Shown: in pieces, positions 1 through 6,967 of the stretch
How positions within the stretch are numbered: the stretch's first letter is position 1
How the letters are laid out: every line of letters begins with the position of its first letter
From: Lachnospiraceae bacterium
GTDB lineage: Bacteria; Bacillota; Clostridia; Lachnospirales; Lachnospiraceae
Length of the DNA: 35,492 nucleotides
Assembly (NCBI GenBank): GCA_017469935.1
Contig: JAFUFL010000012.1
Location: 1-35,492 of the forward strand
Direction of reading: 5' to 3'
Position numbers and translations under genes: made by a program
Notes under the pieces: model-generated
Database searches by the model: none
What the model was told of the DNA's origin: nothing
What the model saw: the letters and a program-made list of their open reading frames with translations, nothing else

Positions 1-770
1 GTGATCTCGCCTTCTCCCGAAGAGTTCGCGTTTCTCGACTCAAGGCTGACAAGGTTTTCGATGCCCTCGATCTGCAGCTCCGCGGAGTCCTCGATGGTGA
101 TAATTCTCTCGTCCTTGGGAATGTAGTTGGACAGTGCGTTCAGGAATGTGGTCTTTCCCGAACCTGTTCCGCCGCTGATAAAGATGTTATATTTTGACCT
201 GACGAGAAGCTCCAGGAACTGCGCGATGTCCTTGGTAATGGAGCCGTACTGGATCAGTTTCTCTATGGTCATCGGATTCTTGGAGAACTTTCTGATCGTG
301 ACGATGGGTCCCGTGAGGGAGATCGGCCGCAGCACGACATTGACACGGTCCCCGCTATCGAGACGGGTGTCTACGATCGGATGCGCCTCATCGACGGAGC
401 GTCCCGCTTTGCCTACGATTCTCTGAATGATGTCTCTGAGCTTCTTTTCGCTCTCAAAAGTCTGATTCAGGCGGTGTACCCGACCGTTCTGCTCTACGAA
501 AATACAGTCCGGCCCGTTGATCATAACTTCCGTGATGGTGTCATCCGCCATGATCGTATCCAGGATTCCCAGTCCGCGGATCGAGGAGAAGACAGCTTCC
601 ACAATCATGGCGCGCTGCTGCAGAGGAATATACTGGCCGCTCAGTTTCTCGGCCACCAGTTCCTCGATGGCGTCATGAAGCGCATCGTCCCCCATATCGC
701 TGAGCGGAAACGTATTCATGACTGTTTTCTTAGTAGCCTCTATAAAGTTGTCCATAGCCGCTTGCGTCAT
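1..770 (-). CDS. cpaF: TadA/CpaF-type secretion ATPase (partial, C-terminus off the left edge)
   Basis: Cytoplasmic hexameric ATPase that powers assembly of Tad/Flp pili. About 256 residues are present: an N-terminal domain (about 1-150) and the start of the RecA-like domain with Walker A GGTGSGKTT at about 200-208, followed by the ERIITIEDSAEL segment (about 221-232) characteristic of CpaF/TadA. The sequence runs out soon after SLESRNANS, so the Walker B, His-box and C-terminus are not visible. Start ATG at 768-770 has a GGAGG site 9 bases upstream. It is the last visible gene of a minus-strand operon, 22 bp after tadZ; TadB/TadC would be expected beyond the edge. Family assignment is secure. 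Whether the machine builds a pilus or a related secretion device cannot be read from this fragment. Confidence 0.93.
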   Translation of the reverse strand, partial: MTQAAMDNFIEATKKTVMNTFPLSDMGDDALHDAIEELVAEKLSGQYIPLQQRAMIVEAVFSSIRGLGILDTIMADDTITEVMINGPDCIFVEQNGRVHRLNQTFESEKKLRDIIQRIVGKAGRSVDEAHPIVDTRLDSGDRVNVVLRPISLTGPIVTIRKFSKNPMTIEKLIQYGSITKDIAQFLELLVRSKYNIFISGGTGSGKTTFLNALSNYIPKDERIITIEDSAELQIEGIENLVSLESRNANSSGEGEI

Positions 771-792
771 TATGGTTTCCTCCGATCTGCGG

Positions 793-1851
793 TCAGACCA
801 GTCCGGCGAACAGGTTCTGCGATGCGATCATATCGACCATTTTCCCGGGAGCGTAATCCCTGTAATTATTGATGGTCGCAAAGATCGTCTCCCCAAATTC
901 CGTGCGCGCTTTCGAAGACTTGCTCCCGAATGCGTTATAGATAATCTGGACGCGGGAAAACTGCCTGGTGCTGTCGCGCTCGTCAAGCAGATAGAATTCC
1001 TGCAGTCTTTTTGCAAGTTTCTGGTTGCTGATGGGAAGTCCGGAGGCAACGATAAAAATATTGGTCGCCCTGTTTGCAATCAGATTTCTTTTGGCGGAGA
1101 CGTTCGGATCCATATCAACTATGATGCTCTCGAAATTTCCGGTGTTGATCAGGCTGTCGACCAGCTTTTCCAGCTCCTCCGGAGTCAGTTCCGCTTCGTC
1201 CAGCGTCACCGCGAAGGGATTCAGGAAGCTCACGCCGCTGGGATCCTTGTCAATCATACTGGTCAGCTTGAGAATAAGGTTTGAGTGATTGCTCTTGACG
1301 GCGTACAGGGCATCGGACAATCCCTGGCTGAGCTCACCGGTAAAAATCTGGCTGATCACGCCATTGCTCTCCAGGTTCAGATAGAGCACTTTCCTGCCGT
1401 TCTGCGCCAGATTTTTGGCACAGGCGGCGGCCACCGTAGTCGTTCCCACGCCTCCCGAAGCGCCGATGAACAGCTGGATCGAGCACTCCCCGCTCCATGC
1501 CTTGACAGATATTCCGAGATCCAGTTCCGAGAACAGATTCAGGATTTCCTTGTAAATAATATCGACCTTCTGATATTTACAGATTGTTCTCTTTTCCCGA
1601 ATAGTATCGATGTCGACGCTGGTTGAAAAATAAGCCATCCCCATATAGTCGGGGACGTCAAAAGATTCCTCCACACAGCCCGGCTCGATCAGAAGAATAT
1701 CGAGCTTGTGCTTCCTGATCTGCTCGAGCATGGTGTCGATATTGGAGTACATGTGCGTCTCGATGGAATCGGAATAATGCAGGTTTAAATAGTTCACCAG
1801 CTTGTTAACGTATCGGGTATCTTTGTCAAAAAATCCAACTCTGATCTTCAT
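793..1851 (-). CDS. tadZ: TadZ/CpaE-like pilus localisation ATPase with lysine-less Walker A
   Basis: MinD/ParA-superfamily protein of 352 residues. Residues 1-110 form a receiver-like N-terminal domain (starts MKIRVGFFDKD, with DILLIEPG at 51-58 in the usual strand position). The P-loop-like segment GASGGVGTTT is at 130-139. In MinD/ParA this loop reads KGGVGKT; here both lysines are replaced by Ser and Thr, as described for atypical TadZ proteins. IIVDMDP at about 244-250 is the Walker B-like strand. TadZ/CpaE proteins mark the polar site of Tad pilus assembly and bind the TadA ATPase, and tadA follows 22 bp downstream. Strand, spacing and pairing with the ATPase support the call. ATP hydrolysis is doubtful because of the missing lysines. 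Confidence 0.9.
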   Translation of the reverse strand: MKIRVGFFDKDTRYVNKLVNYLNLHYSDSIETHMYSNIDTMLEQIRKHKLDILLIEPGCVEESFDVPDYMGMAYFSTSVDIDTIREKRTICKYQKVDIIYKEILNLFSELDLGISVKAWSGECSIQLFIGASGGVGTTTVAAACAKNLAQNGRKVLYLNLESNGVISQIFTGELSQGLSDALYAVKSNHSNLILKLTSMIDKDPSGVSFLNPFAVTLDEAELTPEELEKLVDSLINTGNFESIIVDMDPNVSAKRNLIANRATNIFIVASGLPISNQKLAKRLQEFYLLDERDSTRQFSRVQIIYNAFGSKSSKARTEFGETIFATINNYRDYAPGKMVDMIASQNLFAGLV

Positions 1852-1898
1852 AAGTCATTCATTTCCTAATCATAGACCTTTAGTGTACGTGTTTCTGC

Positions 1899-2117
1899 TC
1901 AGCGGCAGGAATCAATATTCTGCTCGGTGTGCACGACAACCCTCTCATAGAGAATCCTGAATTTGGGATCTTCAGCTTCCGAAATGAGTTGTTCGGTCGT
2001 ATCATAGATCTCGTCCGTATCATCCGTCTCTTCTGCCGCCTCAAGGATCATATTGTTCGGCAGAGGCTCCGGCGGAATCTCTTTTTCTTTTTTCTGAAAT
2101 AACTTGTCCCAAAACAT
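1899..2117 (-). CDS. Small acidic hypothetical protein (72 aa)
   Basis: Not recognised as a known family. It starts with MFWDKLFQKKEKE, a short amphipathic, basic N-terminus, followed by a strongly acidic middle (EETDDTDEIYDTTEQ) and a C-terminus with one Cys. There is no signal peptide or membrane segment. It lies 12 bp after the PP2C gene and 47 bp before tadZ, with a GAGG site 10 bases upstream of its ATG, so it is probably translated as part of the operon. Its Thr/Asp-rich centre (TDDTDEIYDTTE) could be a substrate for the kinase encoded upstream; that is inference only. Confidence 0.6.
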   Translation of the reverse strand: MFWDKLFQKKEKEIPPEPLPNNMILEAAEETDDTDEIYDTTEQLISEAEDPKFRILYERVVVHTEQNIDSCR

Positions 2118-2129
2118 ATGCTTTATGCC

Positions 2130-2906
2130 TCACTGTATTTTTATGCCGACTGCTGTCGCGTTATCGCGTTCCCCTCGTTCATAGCAAAGGTTTGTCAGAT
2201 ACTCCAGGTGCATTTTCATATCTCTTTCGGTACAGATCTGCTCCGGCTGCAGATATCTTTCCATCTCCTCGATCTCCAGATTGTGCCAGAATCCGTCCGA
2301 ACACAGCAGGAAGCACTCTCTGCCGTAATAAGAGCCGATATAAAATTTTACGGTGACGCCGGAAGAGACGCCGACGCAATTCGTCAGCACATTCTTCTTC
2401 TCGTAATTTCTGGCCTCTTCCTCCGTGATCTTTCCTTCACTGAGCTTCTGTGCGACCACGCTGTCATCCGCCGTGATCTGCCGCAGTCTGTCGGTAAACA
2501 GGTAGGCTCTGGTGTCGCCGGCGTGAAAGATCAGATAAGTCTGTTTCCAGAAAATGATTCCCGTTACCGTACTGCCGATCTTGATGTCATGCTCCCTGCC
2601 AAAAAAGACAAGGTGCTCGTTGATATTCTTAATCAGAAAATCAAGTTCCGTCTGTACTGCGTTTCGCCAATCCTTATCCGCAGACGATTGGACAATGCTG
2701 GGAAAGCGGGTTTTAAACCAGTCCACAATCTTAGTGACACAGTATTTGCTCGCAAGTTCCCCCTGCGCATAACCTCCCATACCGTCGCACACTAAAGCGA
2801 GCAGAGTTTCGCCGGATTCGGCCGCCGCCTTGACAATCGCCAGAGAATCCTGGTTGCTCTTTCTGTGCCCGCCCTTATCTGTATGAAATGACTGAACGAA
2901 CTCCAT
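2130..2906 (-). CDS. PP2C-family Ser/Thr protein phosphatase
   Basis: Metal-dependent (Mn/Mg) protein phosphatase of 258 residues, a normal size for bacterial PP2C. Catalytic signatures are present in order: SNQDS near residue 17 (the R/K-x-x-N-x-D block), CDGMGGYAQGE at about 39-49, CSDGFW at about 201-206 and GERDNATAV near the C-terminus, which gives the expected metal-binding aspartates. It is soluble, with no signal peptide or TM segment. It starts 4 bp after the stop of the FHA-like gene, with a GGGAG site overlapping that stop, so the two are tightly coupled. It is expected to reverse phosphorylation by the kinase encoded two genes upstream. Its position in a Tad operon suggests the targets include the FHA-like protein or pilus proteins (inference). 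Confidence 0.93.
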   Translation of the reverse strand: MEFVQSFHTDKGGHRKSNQDSLAIVKAAAESGETLLALVCDGMGGYAQGELASKYCVTKIVDWFKTRFPSIVQSSADKDWRNAVQTELDFLIKNINEHLVFFGREHDIKIGSTVTGIIFWKQTYLIFHAGDTRAYLFTDRLRQITADDSVVAQKLSEGKITEEEARNYEKKNVLTNCVGVSSGVTVKFYIGSYYGRECFLLCSDGFWHNLEIEEMERYLQPEQICTERDMKMHLEYLTNLCYERGERDNATAVGIKIQ

Positions 2907-2910
2907 TGTT

Positions 2911-4113
2911 CTACTCCCACAAGAATTCTTCGCCGATGAAAGGAAGGAAGACCAGCTCCAGATCTCCCACGCTGATCCGGTCGTATGGCGATAAATATAC
3001 GCTCTTATTCACGATCTGCCCGTTCAGATAGCCGGTTTCTGCGGGATACTTCTGAAAAACAAATCTTTTGAAAGGCACATAGAAGAATATTCTGCCGTAG
3101 ATCCGCATTCCGCTTCCCGCCTTGGGCCTGCACCTCAGTGTGCTTCCATCGAAGCAGATGAGATTGTCCCCTTCGAAAATTTCAATACTCCTGCCGTATT
3201 TTTTCCCGGCGCCGGTGCAGACGAGCCATCCGGCCACGCGTTTACCGGCTATTTCTTCCTCATACTGCCTGTCCGCAGCATCCGTGCCCACAGTCTCTTT
3301 GCGGTCGCCCTCTTCCGCTTCTCTGCCGGGCAGTGTTGACTGCATCCGGTCTGACGCTCTGTTCGGCAGCGGCGACTGTTCCTCTTCGTAGGACGCCTTC
3401 GGCAGCGGTGACTGCTCCTCCCCGTAGGACGTCTTCGGCAGCGGTGACTGCTCCTCTTCATAGGACGTCGCCTTCGGCAGCGGTGACTGCTCCTCTTCGT
3501 AGGACGTCCTCGGCAGCGGTGACTGCTCCTCTTCGTAGGACGTCCTCGGCAGCGGTGACTGCTCCTCCTCGTAGGACGTCTTCGGCAGCGGTGACTGCTC
3601 CTCTTCGTACGACGTCTTCGGCAGCGGTGACTGCTCCTCCTCGTAGGACGTCTTCGGCAGCGGCGACTGTTCCTCTTCGTACGACGTCTTCGGCAGCGGT
3701 GACTGCTCCTCCTCGTAGGACACTCTCGGCAGCGGCGACTGTTCCACTTCGTAGGGCGTCCTCGGCAGTGGCGACTGCTCCTCTTCGTACGACACCTTCG
3801 GCAGCGGCGACTGCCTGTCGTCGTCATCGTCGTCCAAGGCGACCGTTCTGTCGTCATCGTCGTCCAAGGCGACCGTGCTGTCATCGTCCTCATCCGGGTT
3901 CGGTATATACGGCGTTGTGCCTCTCGCCCACTCTTCTTCCGTCAACATCCGGGGCGTGTTATCTTTATCGAACATATCGTGAGGAACACTTCCAAACGGG
4001 TATTCAATCTTTTCTTTCTGTATGTTTTTCTTCTTACAATACGGGCATGTCTCGTAGATCGCCGCATCATAGATATGATTGTTGTCACAATACTTCAGAA
4101 TAGGTAAGCTCAT
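2911..4113 (-). CDS. Zinc-ribbon / acidic-repeat / FHA-like protein
   Basis: Protein of 400 residues in four blocks. (1) 1-30: a mini zinc-binding motif with C9, H13, C23 and C26 (CPYC). (2) 75-100: a poly-Asp stretch with two TVALDDDDD units (Thr80 and Thr90). (3) 101-263: thirteen 12-13 residue units starting QSPLP and usually ending SYEEE, plus a last degenerate QSTLP. (4) 290-400: an FHA-like domain with YGR at 306-308, a YLNGQIVN turn at 362-369 and DRISVG at 378-383. The usual SRxH block is not recognisable, so phosphothreonine binding is uncertain. The start overlaps the kinase gene by 29 bp with an AGAGG site. TxxL in an acidic context resembles intramolecular FHA ligands such as those of GarA/OdhI, so a kinase-controlled switch is plausible (inference). 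Confidence 0.8.
   Translation of the reverse strand: MSLPILKYCDNNHIYDAAIYETCPYCKKKNIQKEKIEYPFGSVPHDMFDKDNTPRMLTEEEWARGTTPYIPNPDEDDDSTVALDDDDDRTVALDDDDDDRQSPLPKVSYEEEQSPLPRTPYEVEQSPLPRVSYEEEQSPLPKTSYEEEQSPLPKTSYEEEQSPLPKTSYEEEQSPLPKTSYEEEQSPLPRTSYEEEQSPLPRTSYEEEQSPLPKATSYEEEQSPLPKTSYGEEQSPLPKASYEEEQSPLPNRASDRMQSTLPGREAEEGDRKETVGTDAADRQYEEEIAGKRVAGWLVCTGAGKKYGRSIEIFEGDNLICFDGSTLRCRPKAGSGMRIYGRIFFYVPFKRFVFQKYPAETGYLNGQIVNKSVYLSPYDRISVGDLELVFLPFIGEEFLWE
3325..3813 (-). repeat. 36-bp tandem coding repeat (QSPLP units)
   Basis: About 13.5 copies of a 36-bp unit in frame, encoding QSPLP-K/R-T-SYEEE-type 12-mers. One copy carries an extra codon (13 residues, KATSYEEE). Central copies are nearly identical at DNA level, while the outer ones diverge (RTPYEVE, NRASDRM). 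This indicates expansion from the middle and likely copy-number variation between strains. Confidence 0.95.
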
Positions 4114-5218
4114 AATCCTCTTCTACCATCATTTCTTCCTGCGTTGCCTCTCCCAATATGCGAGAGGAAAGCGGACTCTTAAGGAAAATAAAAGTTGCTC
4201 CTGCCAATACCGCGATCATCAGAATAACAATGACCACCGGCAATATGGAAGACTGCTCCTGATCATTCAGCGCATCCCAGAATGCAATGACCGAGTCGTA
4301 CCTTTCCATAGGATCAAGATTAAGTGCCTGGAACAGAGCATTCTCGGCGTTCTTCGGAATACTGATTCCCACTTCCGAAGGTCTCGGGATGATCTCGTGA
4401 TTTTCCAGTCTTTTCTGCGAATCGACAGGTTTTGCCAGCGTGATGCAGTAATAAATTGTTGCCGCAAGCCCGTAGACGTCCGTCCACGTGCCGATCGGCC
4501 CATTGGCCTGATATTGTTCGGGCGGTGCATATCCCCTTTTGAAGGAGACAATATCGTCCACTTCTCTGTTATTAATGTCTACCGCGCCGCCGAAATCCAG
4601 CAGTTTGATCCTTCCGTCATTCAGGACCATGATGTTGTCGGGGCTGATATCCTTGTGGATGACATCGAAGGAATGAACCTTATCGAGCGCCATGAAAACA
4701 GGCGCCACCATCTCCATCGTGTTTTCAAATGTAAGCGGGCCGTATTTCTGAACAAAGTCGCGAAGCGTGATCCCGTCGAGCCATTCCATGACAATATAGG
4801 AAGTGTTATTCTCCTCAAAGTGCTCTCTTACATTTACAATACCTTCGCTGTCCTTCTCGGTGAAGCGTGCCAGTACTCTGGCTTCCTGCAGAAATCGCTT
4901 CTTGTTCTCCTCAAAGACAGCCTGCCTGCTCGGTTCGACTATGACTTCCGGGCCGCGCCGCTTTGACTTTTTCTTTAAGAACAGTTCCTTAATGGCAACC
5001 TTTGTCTCAAGGTGAAGATCATATCCTATATAAGTGATTCCAAATCCGCCCTGCCCTTTTGCTCTTCCCAGGATATACTTGCCGTTGAGAGGCGTCATCG
5101 GGGGGAGGTGGTCCGGAGGAACAATGTACTTAGAATTCTCAAATCCGCAGTACGGACACATATCACTGCCGTCCGGTTTATTTCTCATACAATTGAAACA
5201 TATGTTACGAATTTTCAT
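4085..5218 (-). CDS. Membrane-anchored Hanks-type Ser/Thr protein kinase with N-terminal zinc ribbon
   Basis: Protein of 377 residues. An N-terminal zinc ribbon has C7-x2-C10 and C21-x2-C24. The kinase domain spans about 46-315: glycine loop GQGGFG at 55-60, ATP-binding Lys77 in VAIK, catalytic HKD at 188-190 (HRD with Lys for Arg), Asn195, DFG at 208-210 and APPEQ at 231-235. One TM helix at about 325-346 is followed by a short acidic outer tail of about 30 residues, with no PASTA or other sensor repeats. All residues needed for activity are present. It is the first gene of the operon, behind a good promoter, and overlaps the FHA-like gene by 29 bp. The zinc ribbon is similar in layout to that of the FHA-like protein, so the two may be recruited by a shared partner (inference). 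Confidence 0.95.
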   Translation of the reverse strand: MKIRNICFNCMRNKPDGSDMCPYCGFENSKYIVPPDHLPPMTPLNGKYILGRAKGQGGFGITYIGYDLHLETKVAIKELFLKKKSKRRGPEVIVEPSRQAVFEENKKRFLQEARVLARFTEKDSEGIVNVREHFEENNTSYIVMEWLDGITLRDFVQKYGPLTFENTMEMVAPVFMALDKVHSFDVIHKDISPDNIMVLNDGRIKLLDFGGAVDINNREVDDIVSFKRGYAPPEQYQANGPIGTWTDVYGLAATIYYCITLAKPVDSQKRLENHEIIPRPSEVGISIPKNAENALFQALNLDPMERYDSVIAFWDALNDQEQSSILPVVIVILMIAVLAGATFIFLKSPLSSRILGEATQEEMMVEEDYELTYSEVL

Positions 5219-5291
5219 TCCCTGACCTTATTCCGGGCACAGCTGAAATGCCGGTAATCCTTTCTCTTAAATGCCTGATAAACCACTTAAA

Positions 5292-5320
5292 ATTATAGTC
5301 TTAATACTGTTGAGATTCAA
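5292..5320 (-). promoter_or_regulatory. Promoter of the kinase-FHA-PP2C-Tad operon
   Basis: On the minus strand a -35 TTGAAT (5315-5320) and a perfect -10 TATAAT (5292-5297) are separated by 17 bp. It lies about 75 bp upstream of the kinase start and gives a leader of roughly 65 nt. Confidence 0.75.
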
Positions 5321-5462
5321 GTTGACCGGCCTGCAGCGGGGATCATTGGACAGTTTTTTACCCACAAATGCCGGGCCGCACTAAAAATTGTTGATGTATT
5401 GATTATACTCCTCTCCGAGTAACAAGTTGTAATGTAAACGTCATAATCGTTCCTTTTGCAGG

Positions 5463-5504
5463 CAAAAAATTCCGGGCGGTTTTGATTTCTCAATCCGCCC
5501 GGAA
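5463..5504 (-). terminator. Rho-independent terminator of the nitroreductase/ABC/MATE operon
   Basis: Perfect 10-bp stem (5470-5479 with 5495-5504), 15-nt loop, then six T on the minus strand. It lies about 60 bp after the MATE stop codon. Confidence 0.9.
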
Positions 5505-5562
5505 AGATCCGTGTTAAAGCCCGCAGAGCGAGTCGCTATGGCTGCGCCGCTCTAAAGCCCGA

Positions 5563-6936
5563 TTATCTGTTTTCTCTCAGTCTTCTCCTGAACCTGAAGT
5601 AGAGCACCCCCGCCGTAACCGCCGACGTGACCTCCGCAAAGGGCGTCGCCAGCGTGACGCCGTTCAGCCCGATCAGCATCTTGAAGAGGATCATGGCCGG
5701 AATATCCACGACGCCTTTTCTCATGATCGAGAGAATAAGGGAATAGCGCCTCAGTCCCGCCGCCTGGAAGATGGTGTTGGCCATATAGGACAGCGCGCAG
5801 AGCGGAGCCGCAAAGGCGATGACGCTCAAAAACTGCGTGCCGAATTCCACGCTGGCCGGCTCGTCGATGAAGAACGTGATCAACTGTGGTGCAAACGTCC
5901 GGAACAGGATGGTGCAGCAGATCGTGAAGGTCAGCGCCACACCGGCCGTGAATTTGATCGTCTTCTCCATGCGCTCGAACTTCCGGGCGCCGTAATTGTA
6001 GGCGATGAGCGGCAGAACGCCCTGGGTCAGGCCCATGCAGGTGTTGAAGGCGATCATGTTCACTTTTTTGGCAATGCCCATGCCCGCCACCGCCGCGCTC
6101 CCGTACTCCACCACCAGTTTGTTGGCGAAGATGTTGGAGACCATGGCCAGGAAGGTCTGCAGAGCCGCCGCCGATCCGATGGAGAAGACTTCTCCCGGAA
6201 TGCCCTCCCCGACGGTCAGATCGCCCGGCGAGAAGGTGAACACCGGATTGTCCCGGTGCCTGTACAGATAGATCAAAAAATAGCCCAGCGCAATGGTATT
6301 GGACAGGCAGGTCGCGATCGCGGCGCCCGTTACTTCCATCCCTCGCGGCAGCAGCACGAACATGAACAGCGGATCCAGGATGATGTTGAGCACGCCGCCC
6401 AGCGACATGCCAAAGCCGGCCTCCTTCGCCGCGCCGATGGACCGCACCAGGTGCCCGCAGAGCGCGTTGCCCAGCGTCGGGATGGCGCCCACCACCATGG
6501 TCCAGAACATGTAGTCATAGATGTAGGCGTAGGATTCCTCGTTGCCTCCGATCAGCGGGATCAGCCAGGGGCGCACGAAGAACAGGACGATCCCATAGAC
6601 GACCGCCGCCGCCAGCCCTCCGTACAGGCTGAAAGCGAAAATTTTGCGCGCACGGTCCGGCTCCTTCCTTCCAAGTGCCCTGGAGATCGCGCTGGAGCCG
6701 CCGATTCCGAACAGGTTGGCCAGTGCCATGATAATGACATAGATGGGAAGGCTCACGGAGAGCGCAGCCACCATGGCCGGGCTCCCGGTCCGCCCCACAT
6801 ACCAGGCGTCCGCGAAATTGTAGATGACGTTGATCAGCTGCGTGATGATGGTCGGAATGGCCATGGTAAACACGGCCTGCGGGATCGGGGCCTGTTCAAA
6901 GATCCATATTCTGTTCTTGTTGTCCTCTCTGCTCAT
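5563..6936 (-). CDS. MATE-family multidrug/Na+ antiporter
   Basis: Integral membrane exporter of about 457 residues, the normal MATE length, with about 12 hydrophobic helices. Family-typical features are the N-terminal PTIITQLINVIYNFADAWYVG region and internal repetition of the two six-helix halves (AGMGIAKKVNMIAFNTCMG in the second half). The ATG at 6934-6936 (MSREDNKNR) is preferred; an in-frame GTG 21 bases upstream lacks a ribosome binding site, while GGGAAG lies before the ATG. It is the last gene of a three-gene operon with an ABC exporter 31 bp upstream and a nitroreductase. The combination suggests detoxification or export of a redox-active or xenobiotic compound. The substrate cannot be read from sequence. 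Confidence 0.93.
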   Translation of the reverse strand: MSREDNKNRIWIFEQAPIPQAVFTMAIPTIITQLINVIYNFADAWYVGRTGSPAMVAALSVSLPIYVIIMALANLFGIGGSSAISRALGRKEPDRARKIFAFSLYGGLAAAVVYGIVLFFVRPWLIPLIGGNEESYAYIYDYMFWTMVVGAIPTLGNALCGHLVRSIGAAKEAGFGMSLGGVLNIILDPLFMFVLLPRGMEVTGAAIATCLSNTIALGYFLIYLYRHRDNPVFTFSPGDLTVGEGIPGEVFSIGSAAALQTFLAMVSNIFANKLVVEYGSAAVAGMGIAKKVNMIAFNTCMGLTQGVLPLIAYNYGARKFERMEKTIKFTAGVALTFTICCTILFRTFAPQLITFFIDEPASVEFGTQFLSVIAFAAPLCALSYMANTIFQAAGLRRYSLILSIMRKGVVDIPAMILFKMLIGLNGVTLATPFAEVTSAVTAGVLYFRFRRRLRENR

Positions 6937-6967
6937 GTTTTGTCTTTCTTCCCGCACTTATTTATGT

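Larger units (their letters stand above)
5219..5562. other. Intergenic region between two minus-strand operons
   Basis: This 344-bp gap holds the kinase operon promoter (5292-5320) and the terminator of the exporter operon (5463-5504). The middle (5321-5462) is AT-rich, and I see no gene, RNA or clear repeat in it. Confidence 0.7.

Noticed and set aside
3325-3813. Regular 36-bp spacing suggesting a CRISPR array
   Set aside because: The repeats are contiguous, in frame and without spacers, inside a coding sequence; no cas genes are near.
3333-4103. Plus-strand Ala/Thr/Pro repeat protein
   Set aside because: It is the antisense shadow of the QSPLP repeat in the FHA-like gene.
6937-6957. Upstream GTG start for the MATE gene
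   Set aside because: No ribosome binding site before the GTG, while the ATG at 6936 has GGGAAG upstream and fits family length.
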